The notes below the pieces were generated by a model. It ran no database searches. It was given only the letters and a program-made list of their open reading frames with translations, and had not been told where the DNA came from. Below, piece after piece: positions 25,224-34,700 of a DNA stretch of 64,000 bases; positions within the stretch are counted from its first letter, which is position 1, and the number at the start of each line of letters is the position of its first letter. Location of the stretch: NCBI GenBank assembly GCA_016715365.1, contig JADKAM010000001.1, positions 682,001 to 746,000 on the forward strand, read 5' to 3'. This stretch comes from Chitinophagaceae bacterium. Lineage in GTDB: Bacteria; Bacteroidota; Bacteroidia; Chitinophagales; Chitinophagaceae. The position numbers and the translations under genes were made by a program.

Positions 25224-26651
25224 ATGCAAAATAAATTGAAGCGGAAAGAATTCTTAAAACTTGCGCTGCTTGCCAACCTGGGCTTAATTGCAAAACCATT
25301 TGAAGGATTTTCTGAATTCACCGGAAAATACTCCAAGGCCCTTTCAAACGACAACGTAACTTATTTTAAAAAAGGAGATGCGGATTATGAACTGCTGAGA
25401 AAAGGGTTTAATAAGCGGATAGAAAAATTTCCACAGATCATTGCATTGTGTAAAAACGCAACAGGCGTTGCCGAGGCCGTAAAATATGCCGGGCAAAACG
25501 GTTTACCCATCGCTATCAAAAGTGGGGGCCATTGTATGGAAGGGTTTTCCTGCAACGACGGTGGCATGGTCATCAACCTTTCTTTACTAAATAAAATTGA
25601 ATGGATGGATGCCAACACAATTAAAGTTGGTCCGGGCTGTACACTATCAAATATTTATGATGCGATTTTGCCCAAAGGAAAAATTATACCCGGCGGATCC
25701 TGTGCCGGCGTGGGTATTGGCGGACTTACACTTGGTGGTGGTTATGGTTTGCTGGGAAGAAAATATGGGCTTACCTGCGACAGTCTGCAGGAGATAACCA
25801 TGGTTGACGGAAAAGGAAACACTGTTAACTCTGTAAATGATAAAGACCTGCTTTGGGCCTGCAAGGGCGGCGGTAATGGAAATTTTGGTGTTGTTACCGA
25901 AATGAAATTTAAAGTTCATAAAGCCCCGGCCACATTACAGAGCTACCGTTTTAAATCTTATAAAGTTGATACAATAAAAGCCAAAACGGTTTTACAAAAA
26001 TGGTTTGACGTAACGGCCAGCCTGCCAACAGGTTGTTTTTCGGCATTTGTGCTAAATGGAAAAACAATTTATATTTTATTAACCAATGCAGATAAGCACC
26101 ATGCCGAAGTGCAAAAAGTTATTGATACTTTATCCGGCTTATCTGAAAAAACAACCAAAACAACCCCACAAAAAATAACCACGGCGTTAAAGGTTTTTTA
26201 TGGCAGAAGGGAACCTTTGTTTTTTAAAAATGCATCCGCCGGCTTGTATAAAAATTTTGCCGAGGTTGAAAGTTGTATTGACAAAGTAATAGAAACAGTG
26301 CTTACAACACCCGGCATGATTTACCAGGTGAATACGTTGGGAGGCAATATTATAAATGCTGAGTTCGAAAAAGCCTCTTGTTTTCCGCACCGGGCATTTA
26401 CTTATTTTTCTGAACTGCAAACCTATTGGGATTTTCCAAAACAGGAAGCCAGGTTGTTGGAAAAATTTCAGCAGGTTCAAGCCTTGTTCAGCAACAACGG
26501 TATTAAAACACAGTACAGAAACTACCCGGATATTCAATTTACAAACTGGCAGGAAATGTATTATGGTGCAAATTATACCAGGCTTCAGCAAATAAAAAGC
26601 AGGTATGACCCAACTAACCTGATACGGCACGAACAAAGCATTAAAGCATAA
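25224..26651 (+). CDS. FAD-binding (BBE-like) oxidase
   Basis: 475 aa from ATG 25224; an in-frame ATG at 25206 would include repeat sequence. The N-terminus (LKRKEFLKLALLANLGLIAKP) looks like an export signal or anchor. The PCMH-type FAD domain has PIAIKSGGHCMEGF and PGGSCAGVGIGGLTLGGGYGLLGRKYGLTCD. His103 and Cys160 align with the two residues that bind FAD covalently in berberine-bridge enzyme (His104 and Cys166). The C-terminus NYTRLQQIKSRYDPTNLI is the BBE motif. Such enzymes oxidise sugars or secondary alcohols; the substrate is unknown. The gene is followed at once by a paired palindrome. Confidence 0.9.
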   Translation: MQNKLKRKEFLKLALLANLGLIAKPFEGFSEFTGKYSKALSNDNVTYFKKGDADYELLRKGFNKRIEKFPQIIALCKNATGVAEAVKYAGQNGLPIAIKSGGHCMEGFSCNDGGMVINLSLLNKIEWMDANTIKVGPGCTLSNIYDAILPKGKIIPGGSCAGVGIGGLTLGGGYGLLGRKYGLTCDSLQEITMVDGKGNTVNSVNDKDLLWACKGGGNGNFGVVTEMKFKVHKAPATLQSYRFKSYKVDTIKAKTVLQKWFDVTASLPTGCFSAFVLNGKTIYILLTNADKHHAEVQKVIDTLSGLSEKTTKTTPQKITTALKVFYGRREPLFFKNASAGLYKNFAEVESCIDKVIETVLTTPGMIYQVNTLGGNIINAEFEKASCFPHRAFTYFSELQTYWDFPKQEARLLEKFQQVQALFSNNGIKTQYRNYPDIQFTNWQEMYYGANYTRLQQIKSRYDPTNLIRHEQSIKA

Positions 26652-26654
26652 ACA

Positions 26655-26721
26655 AAGGGTTGCCAACCTTGTTCCAGAGGGGTTTAAGTTTAAATAAACT
26701 TTAAAAAGGTTGGCAACCCTT
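26655..26721. repeat. Paired palindromic element, locus 1 (possible terminator)
   Basis: Two 16-bp arms, AAGGGTTGCCAACCTT (26655-26670) and AAGGTTGGCAACCCTT (26706-26721), are exact reverse complements. Each arm is also a near-palindrome. The 35-bp spacer holds a further palindrome, AAGTTTAAATAAACTT. It starts 3 bp after the stop codon of the flavin oxidase. A related pair occurs at 60530-60594. Confidence 0.85.
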
Positions 26722-26811
26722 GCGACAATTTGAAATACACCCAAACAAAGGAAAACCGTATTTTGAGTAACGAAATAAATATTTGAATTCAGCACCCGTT
26801 AAAAAAGGCCA

Positions 26812-28755
26812 TTGCAACTATCGGTAATCATAGTAAACTATAATGTAAAATATTTTCTGGAGCAATGCCTGTATTCGGTTCAAAAAGCCTGTTTGGGTAT
26901 TGATGCAGAAATTATAGTTGCAGACAATAACTCCACTGATGGGAGCAGGGAATACCTGGAACCCAATTTTCCTACAGTAAATTTTATCTGGAATAATGAA
27001 AATGCGGGCTTTGCCAAAGCCAATAACCAGGCACTTGAAAAAGCCAAAGGAGCGTTTATACTTTTTTTAAACCCCGATACAATACTCTCTGAAGACAGCA
27101 TTGACAAATGCCTGGAGTTTTTTGCAGGCAACAAAACGGCAGGAGCCATTGGCATACATATGATCGACGGCTCGGGTAATTTTTTAAAAGAAAGCAAACG
27201 GGCTTTTCCATCTCCATTAACTTCTTTGTATAAACTGTCGGGCCTTACCAGGTTATTTCCCCGGTCTGCAACATTTGCCAGGTATCATCTTGGGCATTTG
27301 CCTGAAAAAGAAAATCATGAAGTGGATGTATTGGCTGGTGCATTTATGATGATGCCCAAAAAAGTACTGGATGAAATTGGAAATTTTGACGAACGCTTTT
27401 TTATGTATGGCGAAGATGTGGACCTGAGTTACCGGATACAAAAAGGCGGATACAAAAATTATTATTTTGCCGAAAGTACCATCATTCATTTTAAAGGCGA
27501 AAGTACCAAAAGAGGAAGCTTAAACTATGTGCGGCTTTTTTATAAAGCCATGAGTTTGTTTGTAAAAAAACATTACAGCGGAAGCAAGGCCGGGGTGTTT
27601 ATTTTTTTAATTCAAACAGCCATTCTCATCAGGGCATTTTTTTCGGCAGTTGCAAAACTGCTGAATAAAATTGGTTTGCCCATACTGGATGCCTGTATTA
27701 TTTTAGGCTCTTTCGGGCTCACCAGGATATGGTGGAGCAATTATATAAGGCAGGAGATAAATTATTCGCCCAATGTTTTATTCATTGCATTTCCGGTTTT
27801 TACAGCCCTGTTTTTAATTACAGCATTTTACAGCGGCCTGTATGATAAAGGCTATAAACAACTGCAGCTGATAAGGTCAACAGCTATAGCAACATTGGTT
27901 TTACTAAGTGTGTATGCATTGCTGCCGGAAAGTATCCGGTTTTCGAGAGGTATTTTAGTTACAGGCATTGCCCTTGCTTTTGTATTGATGAACACCATGC
28001 GGCTGCTGTTTATTAAATGGCATTACCTGGAGACAAGCAATGAAAATGAACAGCGACGGCAAACCATAGTTGTGGCTGCTGAAAATGATTTTTTCACCAT
28101 CGCAGAAATCTTGCAGAACGCAGGTATGACTGAACGCATTTTGGGGCGGGTGAATAAAGACGCTACAGGCGCTACATCTCTTCTTGGTAGTATTGAACAA
28201 TTGCCTGCGCTTGTAAAAAAATACCAGGTTAAAGAAATAATTTTTTGTGAGAACGGCTTAAGTTTTAAAGAGATCATCAGCAGTATCAAAGCTTTGCCTG
28301 GTACCACAAAAAATAAATTTCATGCATCCGGCAGCAACAGCATTGTTGGAAGCGACAGTAAAAATACAAGCGGAGATTTTATAGCTAATTCAACAATGTA
28401 CAAAATTGGTATGCCGCTGCAGCGCCGCAACAAAAGATTGCTTGATATTACTGTTTCAATACTTTTTATTTTTGCAATACCCGTACTCATATTTATTAAA
28501 AAAAACGGAGCAGCATTCTACAAAAATGTATTTGCCGTGTTAGCCGGAAAAAAAACATGGATAGGATATGCAAGTGCAACTAAAAGTCTGCCCGCCATCA
28601 GAGCGTGTGTTATTACAAGCACTGCATTACCAAAAGCATTGAACGATTTGCCAGCCGAAAGTTTACAAAAAAGCGATGAATGGTATGCAGCCGGATATAC
28701 AGCAATGACCGATCTTAAAAAGATTGGCAAAGGTTTTGAATACCTGCATTATTGA
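26812..28755 (+). CDS. GT2-family glycosyltransferase fused to a degenerate sugar-phosphate transferase-like region
   Basis: 647 aa from a TTG start; an in-frame stop lies 4 codons upstream and the GT2 fold begins at once (QLSVIIVNYNVKYFL). Residues 1-260 are a GT-A domain: VADNNSTDGS, FLNPDT, AGAFMMMPKKVLDEIGNFDERFFMYGEDVDLSYRI. Three or four membrane helices follow (about 265-400), then a Rossmann-like region (RRQTIVVAAENDFFTIAEIL, about 415-500) and NKRLLDITVSILFIFAIPVLIF, which match the middle and the start of polyprenyl-phosphate hexose-1-phosphate transferases (WbaP/EpsL type). The catalytic part of that enzyme is missing; only a short GKKTWIGY block resembling its SLVGPRP region remains. 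Probably an envelope polysaccharide or glycolipid enzyme. Confidence 0.85.
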   Translation: MQLSVIIVNYNVKYFLEQCLYSVQKACLGIDAEIIVADNNSTDGSREYLEPNFPTVNFIWNNENAGFAKANNQALEKAKGAFILFLNPDTILSEDSIDKCLEFFAGNKTAGAIGIHMIDGSGNFLKESKRAFPSPLTSLYKLSGLTRLFPRSATFARYHLGHLPEKENHEVDVLAGAFMMMPKKVLDEIGNFDERFFMYGEDVDLSYRIQKGGYKNYYFAESTIIHFKGESTKRGSLNYVRLFYKAMSLFVKKHYSGSKAGVFIFLIQTAILIRAFFSAVAKLLNKIGLPILDACIILGSFGLTRIWWSNYIRQEINYSPNVLFIAFPVFTALFLITAFYSGLYDKGYKQLQLIRSTAIATLVLLSVYALLPESIRFSRGILVTGIALAFVLMNTMRLLFIKWHYLETSNENEQRRQTIVVAAENDFFTIAEILQNAGMTERILGRVNKDATGATSLLGSIEQLPALVKKYQVKEIIFCENGLSFKEIISSIKALPGTTKNKFHASGSNSIVGSDSKNTSGDFIANSTMYKIGMPLQRRNKRLLDITVSILFIFAIPVLIFIKKNGAAFYKNVFAVLAGKKTWIGYASATKSLPAIRACVITSTALPKALNDLPAESLQKSDEWYAAGYTAMTDLKKIGKGFEYLHY

Positions 28756-29864
28756 TGCCGGAGTGTTGCAACAAAATTTTCCACTACATTTTCATAGTCA
28801 TTCACGGTGAAAGAAGCTGTATTAAATTCAAAAGCAGCAGCGCTTTTTAAAACTTCTGGTAATGAAAAACTGTTTTGATCAACACCATAAAATATTTTTT
28901 GTTCCTGTAAATATCCGCCCAGGTATTCCTGTTCTGTCTGGCCGGGTGTAGGTATAAGTATTGCTTTTTTCTGCAGGTTTACCAGGTCCATTACCGTGGA
29001 ATAACCACAACGGCTTATAATGATTTTTGATTGCAGCATAACGTTGTTTAATTCCTCTGCAGCCAAATGATTTTTAATTTCGATTGATGAATTATTTAAC
29101 CGGGGTACTTCTGTTTCGGAGGGAAGCCCACGAACCAGGCAAACTTTTCCTTCAGCTTTGTTCAGATCCTGTAAAATAATTTTTTCAAAAATGGTTCGTT
29201 GCGGTTCGGGCCCCGATAAAATGATACAGAGATCGTATTTACTTTCAACGTCCCTTTTTTTGAACCTGGATAAAGGGCCAAGATATGTTACCGGCACTTT
29301 GGGTAATATTGCCGGATGCGATAATGCTCCTGCAAGGTTCACTATCCCTGCTGCATCGGGCACCCAGCAGGTGCTGAATTTATTTATATAATGGTAATGA
29401 ATTTTTTGAGCAATGTTTTCGGTAAAACGATTCCCTGTTTTTATGGTTAGCTGATGCGTAATATAAATGCAGGGAATTTTATGATGGAATAAACCCATGC
29501 GGTTATCAGAGATGATCGCATTAATGCTGTTCACTTTTACTGCATTTTTCAGCCAACGGTTTTCTGCATATATGCGGAAGAGAATTTTTGGAAGTTGCAA
29601 AAGCAGCTTCACGGGCATCCAGAATTTATTGCGGCTGTAACTGACCCTGTATCCTTTTAATTCAATAAACAGTAGATCCGGAAATTCTTTTTGCAGTAAA
29701 GTTTTTACGGGGCCTTCGGCTGCAACAAAAACAGTACATCCTTGGTGAATCAAAGTAAAGATAATTGGGATGCAACGGGTTGCATGTCCCAGGCCCCAGT
29801 CCAGCGGGGCAATTAAAATGCGGGGTTTATGCTCCGGGATGTTAAAATTTTCGGCTTTTATCAA
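28749..29864 (-). CDS. GT28/MurG-like glycosyltransferase (GT-B fold)
   Basis: 371 aa from a TTG start at 29864; the fold begins within 15 residues (PRILIAPLDWGLGHATRCIPI), so a later start is unlikely. The N-terminal GLGHATR and the C-terminal IIISRCGYSTVMDLVNLQKKAILIPTPGQTEQEYLG (the GGxxT/S-E/D-x-nucleotide-sugar region) are those of GT28/MurG- and CapK-like enzymes. Acceptor and donor unknown; an envelope glycan role fits the neighbouring GT2 gene. The 3' ends of the two convergent genes overlap by 7 bp. Confidence 0.85.
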   Translation of the reverse strand: MIKAENFNIPEHKPRILIAPLDWGLGHATRCIPIIFTLIHQGCTVFVAAEGPVKTLLQKEFPDLLFIELKGYRVSYSRNKFWMPVKLLLQLPKILFRIYAENRWLKNAVKVNSINAIISDNRMGLFHHKIPCIYITHQLTIKTGNRFTENIAQKIHYHYINKFSTCWVPDAAGIVNLAGALSHPAILPKVPVTYLGPLSRFKKRDVESKYDLCIILSGPEPQRTIFEKIILQDLNKAEGKVCLVRGLPSETEVPRLNNSSIEIKNHLAAEELNNVMLQSKIIISRCGYSTVMDLVNLQKKAILIPTPGQTEQEYLGGYLQEQKIFYGVDQNSFSLPEVLKSAAAFEFNTASFTVNDYENVVENFVATLRHQ

Positions 29865-29915
29865 AACAATGCAATAATTGTTAGTAAAATTAGTTTAATT
29901 TGGTAATCTGAAATT

Positions 29916-30044
29916 ATGAAACAACTAAGTAAAATAACATTAGCGCTATTTATTGTTGCCACCATTGTATTTGCAGCTGGTTGTGCCTCTTCAAAAAAGA
30001 GCACATGTGGTTGCGAAGGGTTCGTGGGTTATGGCAACAGATAG
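29916..30044 (+). CDS. Very small lipoprotein with CGC motif
   Basis: 42 aa, ATG to TAG, too short for most gene callers. It has a full lipoprotein signal (MKQLSKITLALFIVATIV, then FAAGC with Cys23) and a tiny mature part, CASSKKSTCGCEGFVGYGNR. Small lipoproteins ending in K-x-C-G-C followed by an aromatic/Gly patch recur in Bacteroidota; function unknown. It starts 51 bp from the divergent glycosyltransferase and ends 19 bp before the next small gene. Confidence 0.72.
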   Translation: MKQLSKITLALFIVATIVFAAGCASSKKSTCGCEGFVGYGNR

Positions 30045-30063
30045 TAATTAACCGCCAGAAACT

Positions 30064-30312
30064 ATGAACAAATCAAACCGCGATTTGCTGGTTTTGTTCA
30101 ACCAGGAGTTGATGACTCCCCAATCCATTGAACAAGAAGTTGAATTACTTCATCAGTTATTGTATGGAATAGAGCGAATAGAAAATTTAATTATTGCACA
30201 CGAAGCAATAAACCTCAATAAATATAAAATAAGCAACAAACCGCTTCTGCTTCAAAAACTTTTCCGCCAGCGTGAATTAAAGCCCTTTGTTTTTTTGAAT
30301 TGTAAGAACTGA
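30064..30312 (+). CDS. Small hypothetical protein
   Basis: 82 aa. No signal peptide or recognised domain; helix-rich (IEQEVELLHQLLYGIERIENLIIAHEAI) with a basic C-terminal third. Good ATG 19 bp after the small lipoprotein gene and in the same direction, which supports it being real and co-transcribed. Conservation would have to confirm it. Confidence 0.5.
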   Translation: MNKSNRDLLVLFNQELMTPQSIEQEVELLHQLLYGIERIENLIIAHEAINLNKYKISNKPLLLQKLFRQRELKPFVFLNCKN

Positions 30313-30361
30313 ACGCAGATTAAACATTACATAGATTTCGCTAAAGGCCATTATCAGAAAA

Positions 30362-31627
30362 TCAACACAACTTTTCCAAAGCACTTTTCAAAGCATCCAA
30401 CATTTCTCCGATCTCCTCTTTTTTACAAGTGCCTACACTAAGCCTGTACCAGCTGCTGTTGCGGTCTGCGCCAAATGCATAAAATGGAACAACCGCCAGC
30501 CCTGCTTTATCTAAAATATAAGAAGTAACATCGGCCTGTGTTTCCAGTAATTTTCCACCAGCTGTTTTTTTACCAACATAATCTATTTGTATGGTAAGAT
30601 AGATAGCGGCTTCCGGAGCCACAGCATCAACATTAAACCCGGCAGTTTTCATATGCTGAAAACCGGTAAAAATGTTTTGTAAGCGCTCATTTATTTCGGC
30701 CTTAAAATGAACAAAGTATGTATCAATTGCTGTAGTTTTTCCCAGGTAATTGGCAACAGCCTTTTGCTCGGCCATGGGAGCCCAGGCGCCTACGTGGCTG
30801 TTAATAGAACGCATTTTTGCAATAACATCTGAAGGGCCAAGCGCCCAGCCAACCCTTACACCGGTAGCGGCAAATGCCTTGCTTATACCATCAATGAAAA
30901 TGGTAAATTCTTTCATGGCTGGGTTTAATGTAACCGGGTTATAATGAACGGTATTGCCAAAAGTAAGTGTCCAGTAAATCTGGTCGTACATCAGGTATAG
31001 TTTCTTTTCGCCATCAGCACGGGTTTTGTTTTCTTCAATCACCAGGTTGCAAATGGCACTTAACTCTTCTTTGGTAAAAGTGGTTCCGGTTGGATTTAAA
31101 GGAGAGCATAAAGAAAGCAATGTGGCGCCTTTTATATGCGGTGCTATTTGTGCAGCCGTAAGCATAAAATTATTTTCTTTTTCTGCTTCCAGCATAATGT
31201 GTTCACCTTCGGTAAAATGCACATAGTGATTATTGTTCCAGCTGGGCGCCGGGTAAATTACTTTATCGCCTTTATCAACAACGGCCCGGTACAAAGCATA
31301 TATCAGCGGCCTGCCACCGGCAGCAATTAAAATTTCATTGTTTGCATAATGCAGATCGCACCTGGTTGCCATAAAAGAAGCCACCGCTTCTCTCAAATCC
31401 AGATTTCCTTCTGCGGCAGGATAAGTAGTAAAGCCGTTTTTATAAGCTTCAATAATTTCTGCCTCAAGTTCTGCCGGTATTGGGAAGATGGAGGAATCAA
31501 AATCGCCGATGGTGTAATTATAAATTTTTGCACCCTGCTTCATCTTTTCTTTGATGTTTGCACCCAGACGCACAATTTCCGAAGCCTGCAGCGTTTCGGC
31601 CAGCACACTCAATTTAAGATTACCCAT
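30362..31627 (-). CDS. Class I/II pyridoxal-phosphate aminotransferase
   Basis: 421 aa from ATG 31627 (MGNLKLSVLAETLQASEIV); the open frame runs 29 codons further but those lack family similarity. Marks of fold-type I: YNYTIGDFD near the N-terminus, AAGGRPLIYALYRAVV, SLCSPLNPTGTTFTKEEL, YDQIYWTL, the PLP lysine in FIDGISKAFAATGVRVGW, and the substrate-carboxylate Arg near WYRLSVGTC. It resembles the aspartate/tyrosine aminotransferase group; the exact amino acid cannot be told. Single gene. Confidence 0.9.
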   Translation of the reverse strand: MGNLKLSVLAETLQASEIVRLGANIKEKMKQGAKIYNYTIGDFDSSIFPIPAELEAEIIEAYKNGFTTYPAAEGNLDLREAVASFMATRCDLHYANNEILIAAGGRPLIYALYRAVVDKGDKVIYPAPSWNNNHYVHFTEGEHIMLEAEKENNFMLTAAQIAPHIKGATLLSLCSPLNPTGTTFTKEELSAICNLVIEENKTRADGEKKLYLMYDQIYWTLTFGNTVHYNPVTLNPAMKEFTIFIDGISKAFAATGVRVGWALGPSDVIAKMRSINSHVGAWAPMAEQKAVANYLGKTTAIDTYFVHFKAEINERLQNIFTGFQHMKTAGFNVDAVAPEAAIYLTIQIDYVGKKTAGGKLLETQADVTSYILDKAGLAVVPFYAFGADRNSSWYRLSVGTCKKEEIGEMLDALKSALEKLC

Positions 31628-31796
31628 AAGCTTATAATTAAGCTGCAAAAATAAAATTTTAAAGGGGGATGGCAAAGAATAAAAAATAAAGCCGGATTTA
31701 TACCCAGCCCCCATACTTTGGAAATGGATGGAACATTTTGTATGACAAATTGCTTTTACTGTTTTACAAACACCAGCCAGTATTTACCTGTTCCAA

Positions 31797-34700
31797 TTAT
31801 TCAATCACTTTATAATCTTTAAACAAATTCACTTTCGTTCCTTCTGCCTGCTGCCGGTAGGCAACCCACTTACTGCTGTAAAAATTATTTATTTTGTCTG
31901 TAATATCTTTTACAGCTTTCTCTGCATTTCCCACTAAAATTTCTACCTGCGGCCCGGGTGCCACCATTTTACTGCCAATAGATTGCTGGGCTGTTTGTAT
32001 GGCGCTCATCACGGTTATTTCAAACGGGCTTCTTGATATGCCCTGGGCTGTACTAGTTTTACCGCTTATTAATTCACGGATATTTTTTATTTCATCCTGC
32101 ATTTTTGTGGTTGATTTTCTTAAAGAGTCAATCTCTTTTCCTTCCATGCCTTTTAATTGAGATAACATTTTAGTAAGAACCTCTTCACTTTCTGTAAGCT
32201 GATCGGTTCCGCTTGTTAATTTATCGGCACTTTTCCTTAACCGGTTATACATATTCCGTTGCGCCAGTTTTATATCATTCCGGTTGCCCAGTCTTGGGTC
32301 ATCCTTTACTGTTATGTAGCAAGAATCAGAAGCATTTGCATAAGTCATAACCAATTTATAGGTGCCTGGTAAAACAGCAAAACCTCCTGGCTCCGGAGAC
32401 CCGGGCAGCGGTTTAGCTGAGCCTGGCTGACGGAAACCTTTTTCTTCCATTCCCCAGTACATTTTATTAAAACCAGAATCAACAGCCCAGCGCAAAGTTC
32501 TTATCAGTTCATTAGCTGGATTGTCCGCAGGATTCAGCGAATAAATTTTTACCATGGCGCTGTCCGCTCTGCCACTGCCTGATCCGCCACGACCGCTGCG
32601 TCTGCCGCCTTGTTGTGTGCCAGCCGGAGTTGTTGTTGCTTCGTTAGCAACAACAGGCGCCTGCTTTGCAGTATCCTGTTTTGGTTTATTGATGAAGAAA
32701 GTTACCGGTGCGCCACGCCTTCTGTTTTCGGCATCATATAATCCATAAGTACTCCACTCGTACCCGGTTGCTGCTTTGTATTGCGCCTGGTAAACATCTG
32801 GTGCTGCAAACACCGTAACAGCATTTGTAAATTTCATGCCTTTGTTTACAGCGGCTTTTCTTAGTGGCCTGATATCATCCAATACCCAAAGGGCACGGCC
32901 AAAGGAGGCAATCACCAGGTCGGCTTCACGTTCCTGAATTGCCAGGTCATAAGTGGAAACAGAAGGATAGCCGTTTTTAAATTGCTCAAATGAAATGCCG
33001 TTATCCAGGCTTACCCATAACCCATTTTCGGTACCTACAAAAATTAAATTTGGTTGCGCAGGGTCCTGCAGCACACATAAAGCATAACCCTTTACTTTAT
33101 TTTCATCAATCATCCGTACCCATGTTTTGCCATAATCTGTTGTGCGGAAAATATAAGGTTTCATATCGCCGCGTCGGTAATCATTGGCAACTACAAAAAC
33201 TTCTCCCGCATTAAATACCGAAGCTTTTACCTGTGGTATCCAGCAGCCAAGCGGCATGCCGGGAATTTTTCCATAAAAGCTTGTCCAGGTTTTTCCGCCA
33301 TCTCTTGTGAGTTGCAGGTTACCATCATCGGTACCAATCCAGACCGTTCCCTTTTCTTTTTTTGATGGCTCAATGGTAAGAATACTGCAGTGTGTTTCTG
33401 CGCCGGTTATATCCAGCGTTAATCCTCCGGTGTTTTGATAAGCAGCAATTTTCACAGTATCGTTTGATGTAAGATCAGGAGATATCATATCCCAACTCAC
33501 GCCCTTATCGGTACTTTTATGTAAATACTGGCTGCCGTAGTAAACGGTTTTTGTATCAAAAGGGTCAAGTGCTATGGCCGAGTTCCAGTTAAAGCGCAAT
33601 TTTATTGTAGGATCAAGCGCCTGTGGTTTAATAAACCACCCTTCTCCGGTTTTCCAGTTTCTTCTTCCAACGCTTCCGCCCTGGCTCATGCTATAAACCC
33701 AGTTTGCATCTTCGGGGTCCGACACTACATCAAAACCATCGCCACCGCCCACATTGCTCCAGTAATAATTTCTAATACCACCATTTGTCCAGGTATAGGC
33801 AGGACCAAGCCAGCTGCCATTATCCTGCATACCGCCCATTACATTATAGGGAATTTCATTATCAACATTTACATGATAAAACTGGCCTACCGGAATTTTT
33901 TCATCAAACACCCAGGTCTTGCCACGGTCTCTTGAAATTCCAATACCACCATCATTTCCTTCAATGATATGGTTTGGGTCTTCGGGGTTTATCCACCAGG
34001 CATGATGATCGGGATGAATGCCCGAATACGGGATCATAGTTGAAAAAGATTTGCCGCCATCTTCACTAAAAGTTATTGTTGAATGCACATCGTAGATCCT
34101 GTTCTCGTTTTTCGGATCAACATAAATTTCCTGGTAATAAAAAGGACGGTCTGTGATCTGTGCCGGATCACTGTTTACCAATGCCCATTTAAAACCACCA
34201 TCATCGCTTTTATATAAACCATTTTTTGTTGCCTCAACTTTTGCATACACCCTGCTGGGCATGCTGCGGCTGAATGCAACACCAATTCTTCCAAGCTGGC
34301 CATCTGGCATGCCATCATCTTTATTTATTTGTTTCCAGTTTTTACCGCCATCAACAGTTATAAATAAACCGCTTCCTTTGCCACCGCTTTTTAAGTTCCA
34401 GGGTGTTCTTTTAAACTGCCACATGGCAGCAATCAGCTTATTGGGGTTAGACGGGTCCATGATGAGATCAGCACAACCGGTAGTATCGTTTGCATATAAA
34501 ATTTTATTCCAGGTTTCGCCGCCATCAGTTGTTTTAAAAACACCACGGTCGGAATGCTCAGCATACGGGTTACCTATTGCCGCCGCATAAACCGTATTGG
34601 GGTTTACCGGATCAATAACCACTCTGTGAATACAAATTGTTTTATCGAGCCCCATTTTTTTCCATGTTTTACCGGCATCCATGCTTTTATAAATACCACC

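Noticed and set aside
26187..26795. 202-aa minus-strand frame inside and after the flavin oxidase gene
   Set aside because: It lies opposite conserved FAD-oxidase coding sequence and runs through the palindromic repeat; its protein has no family features.
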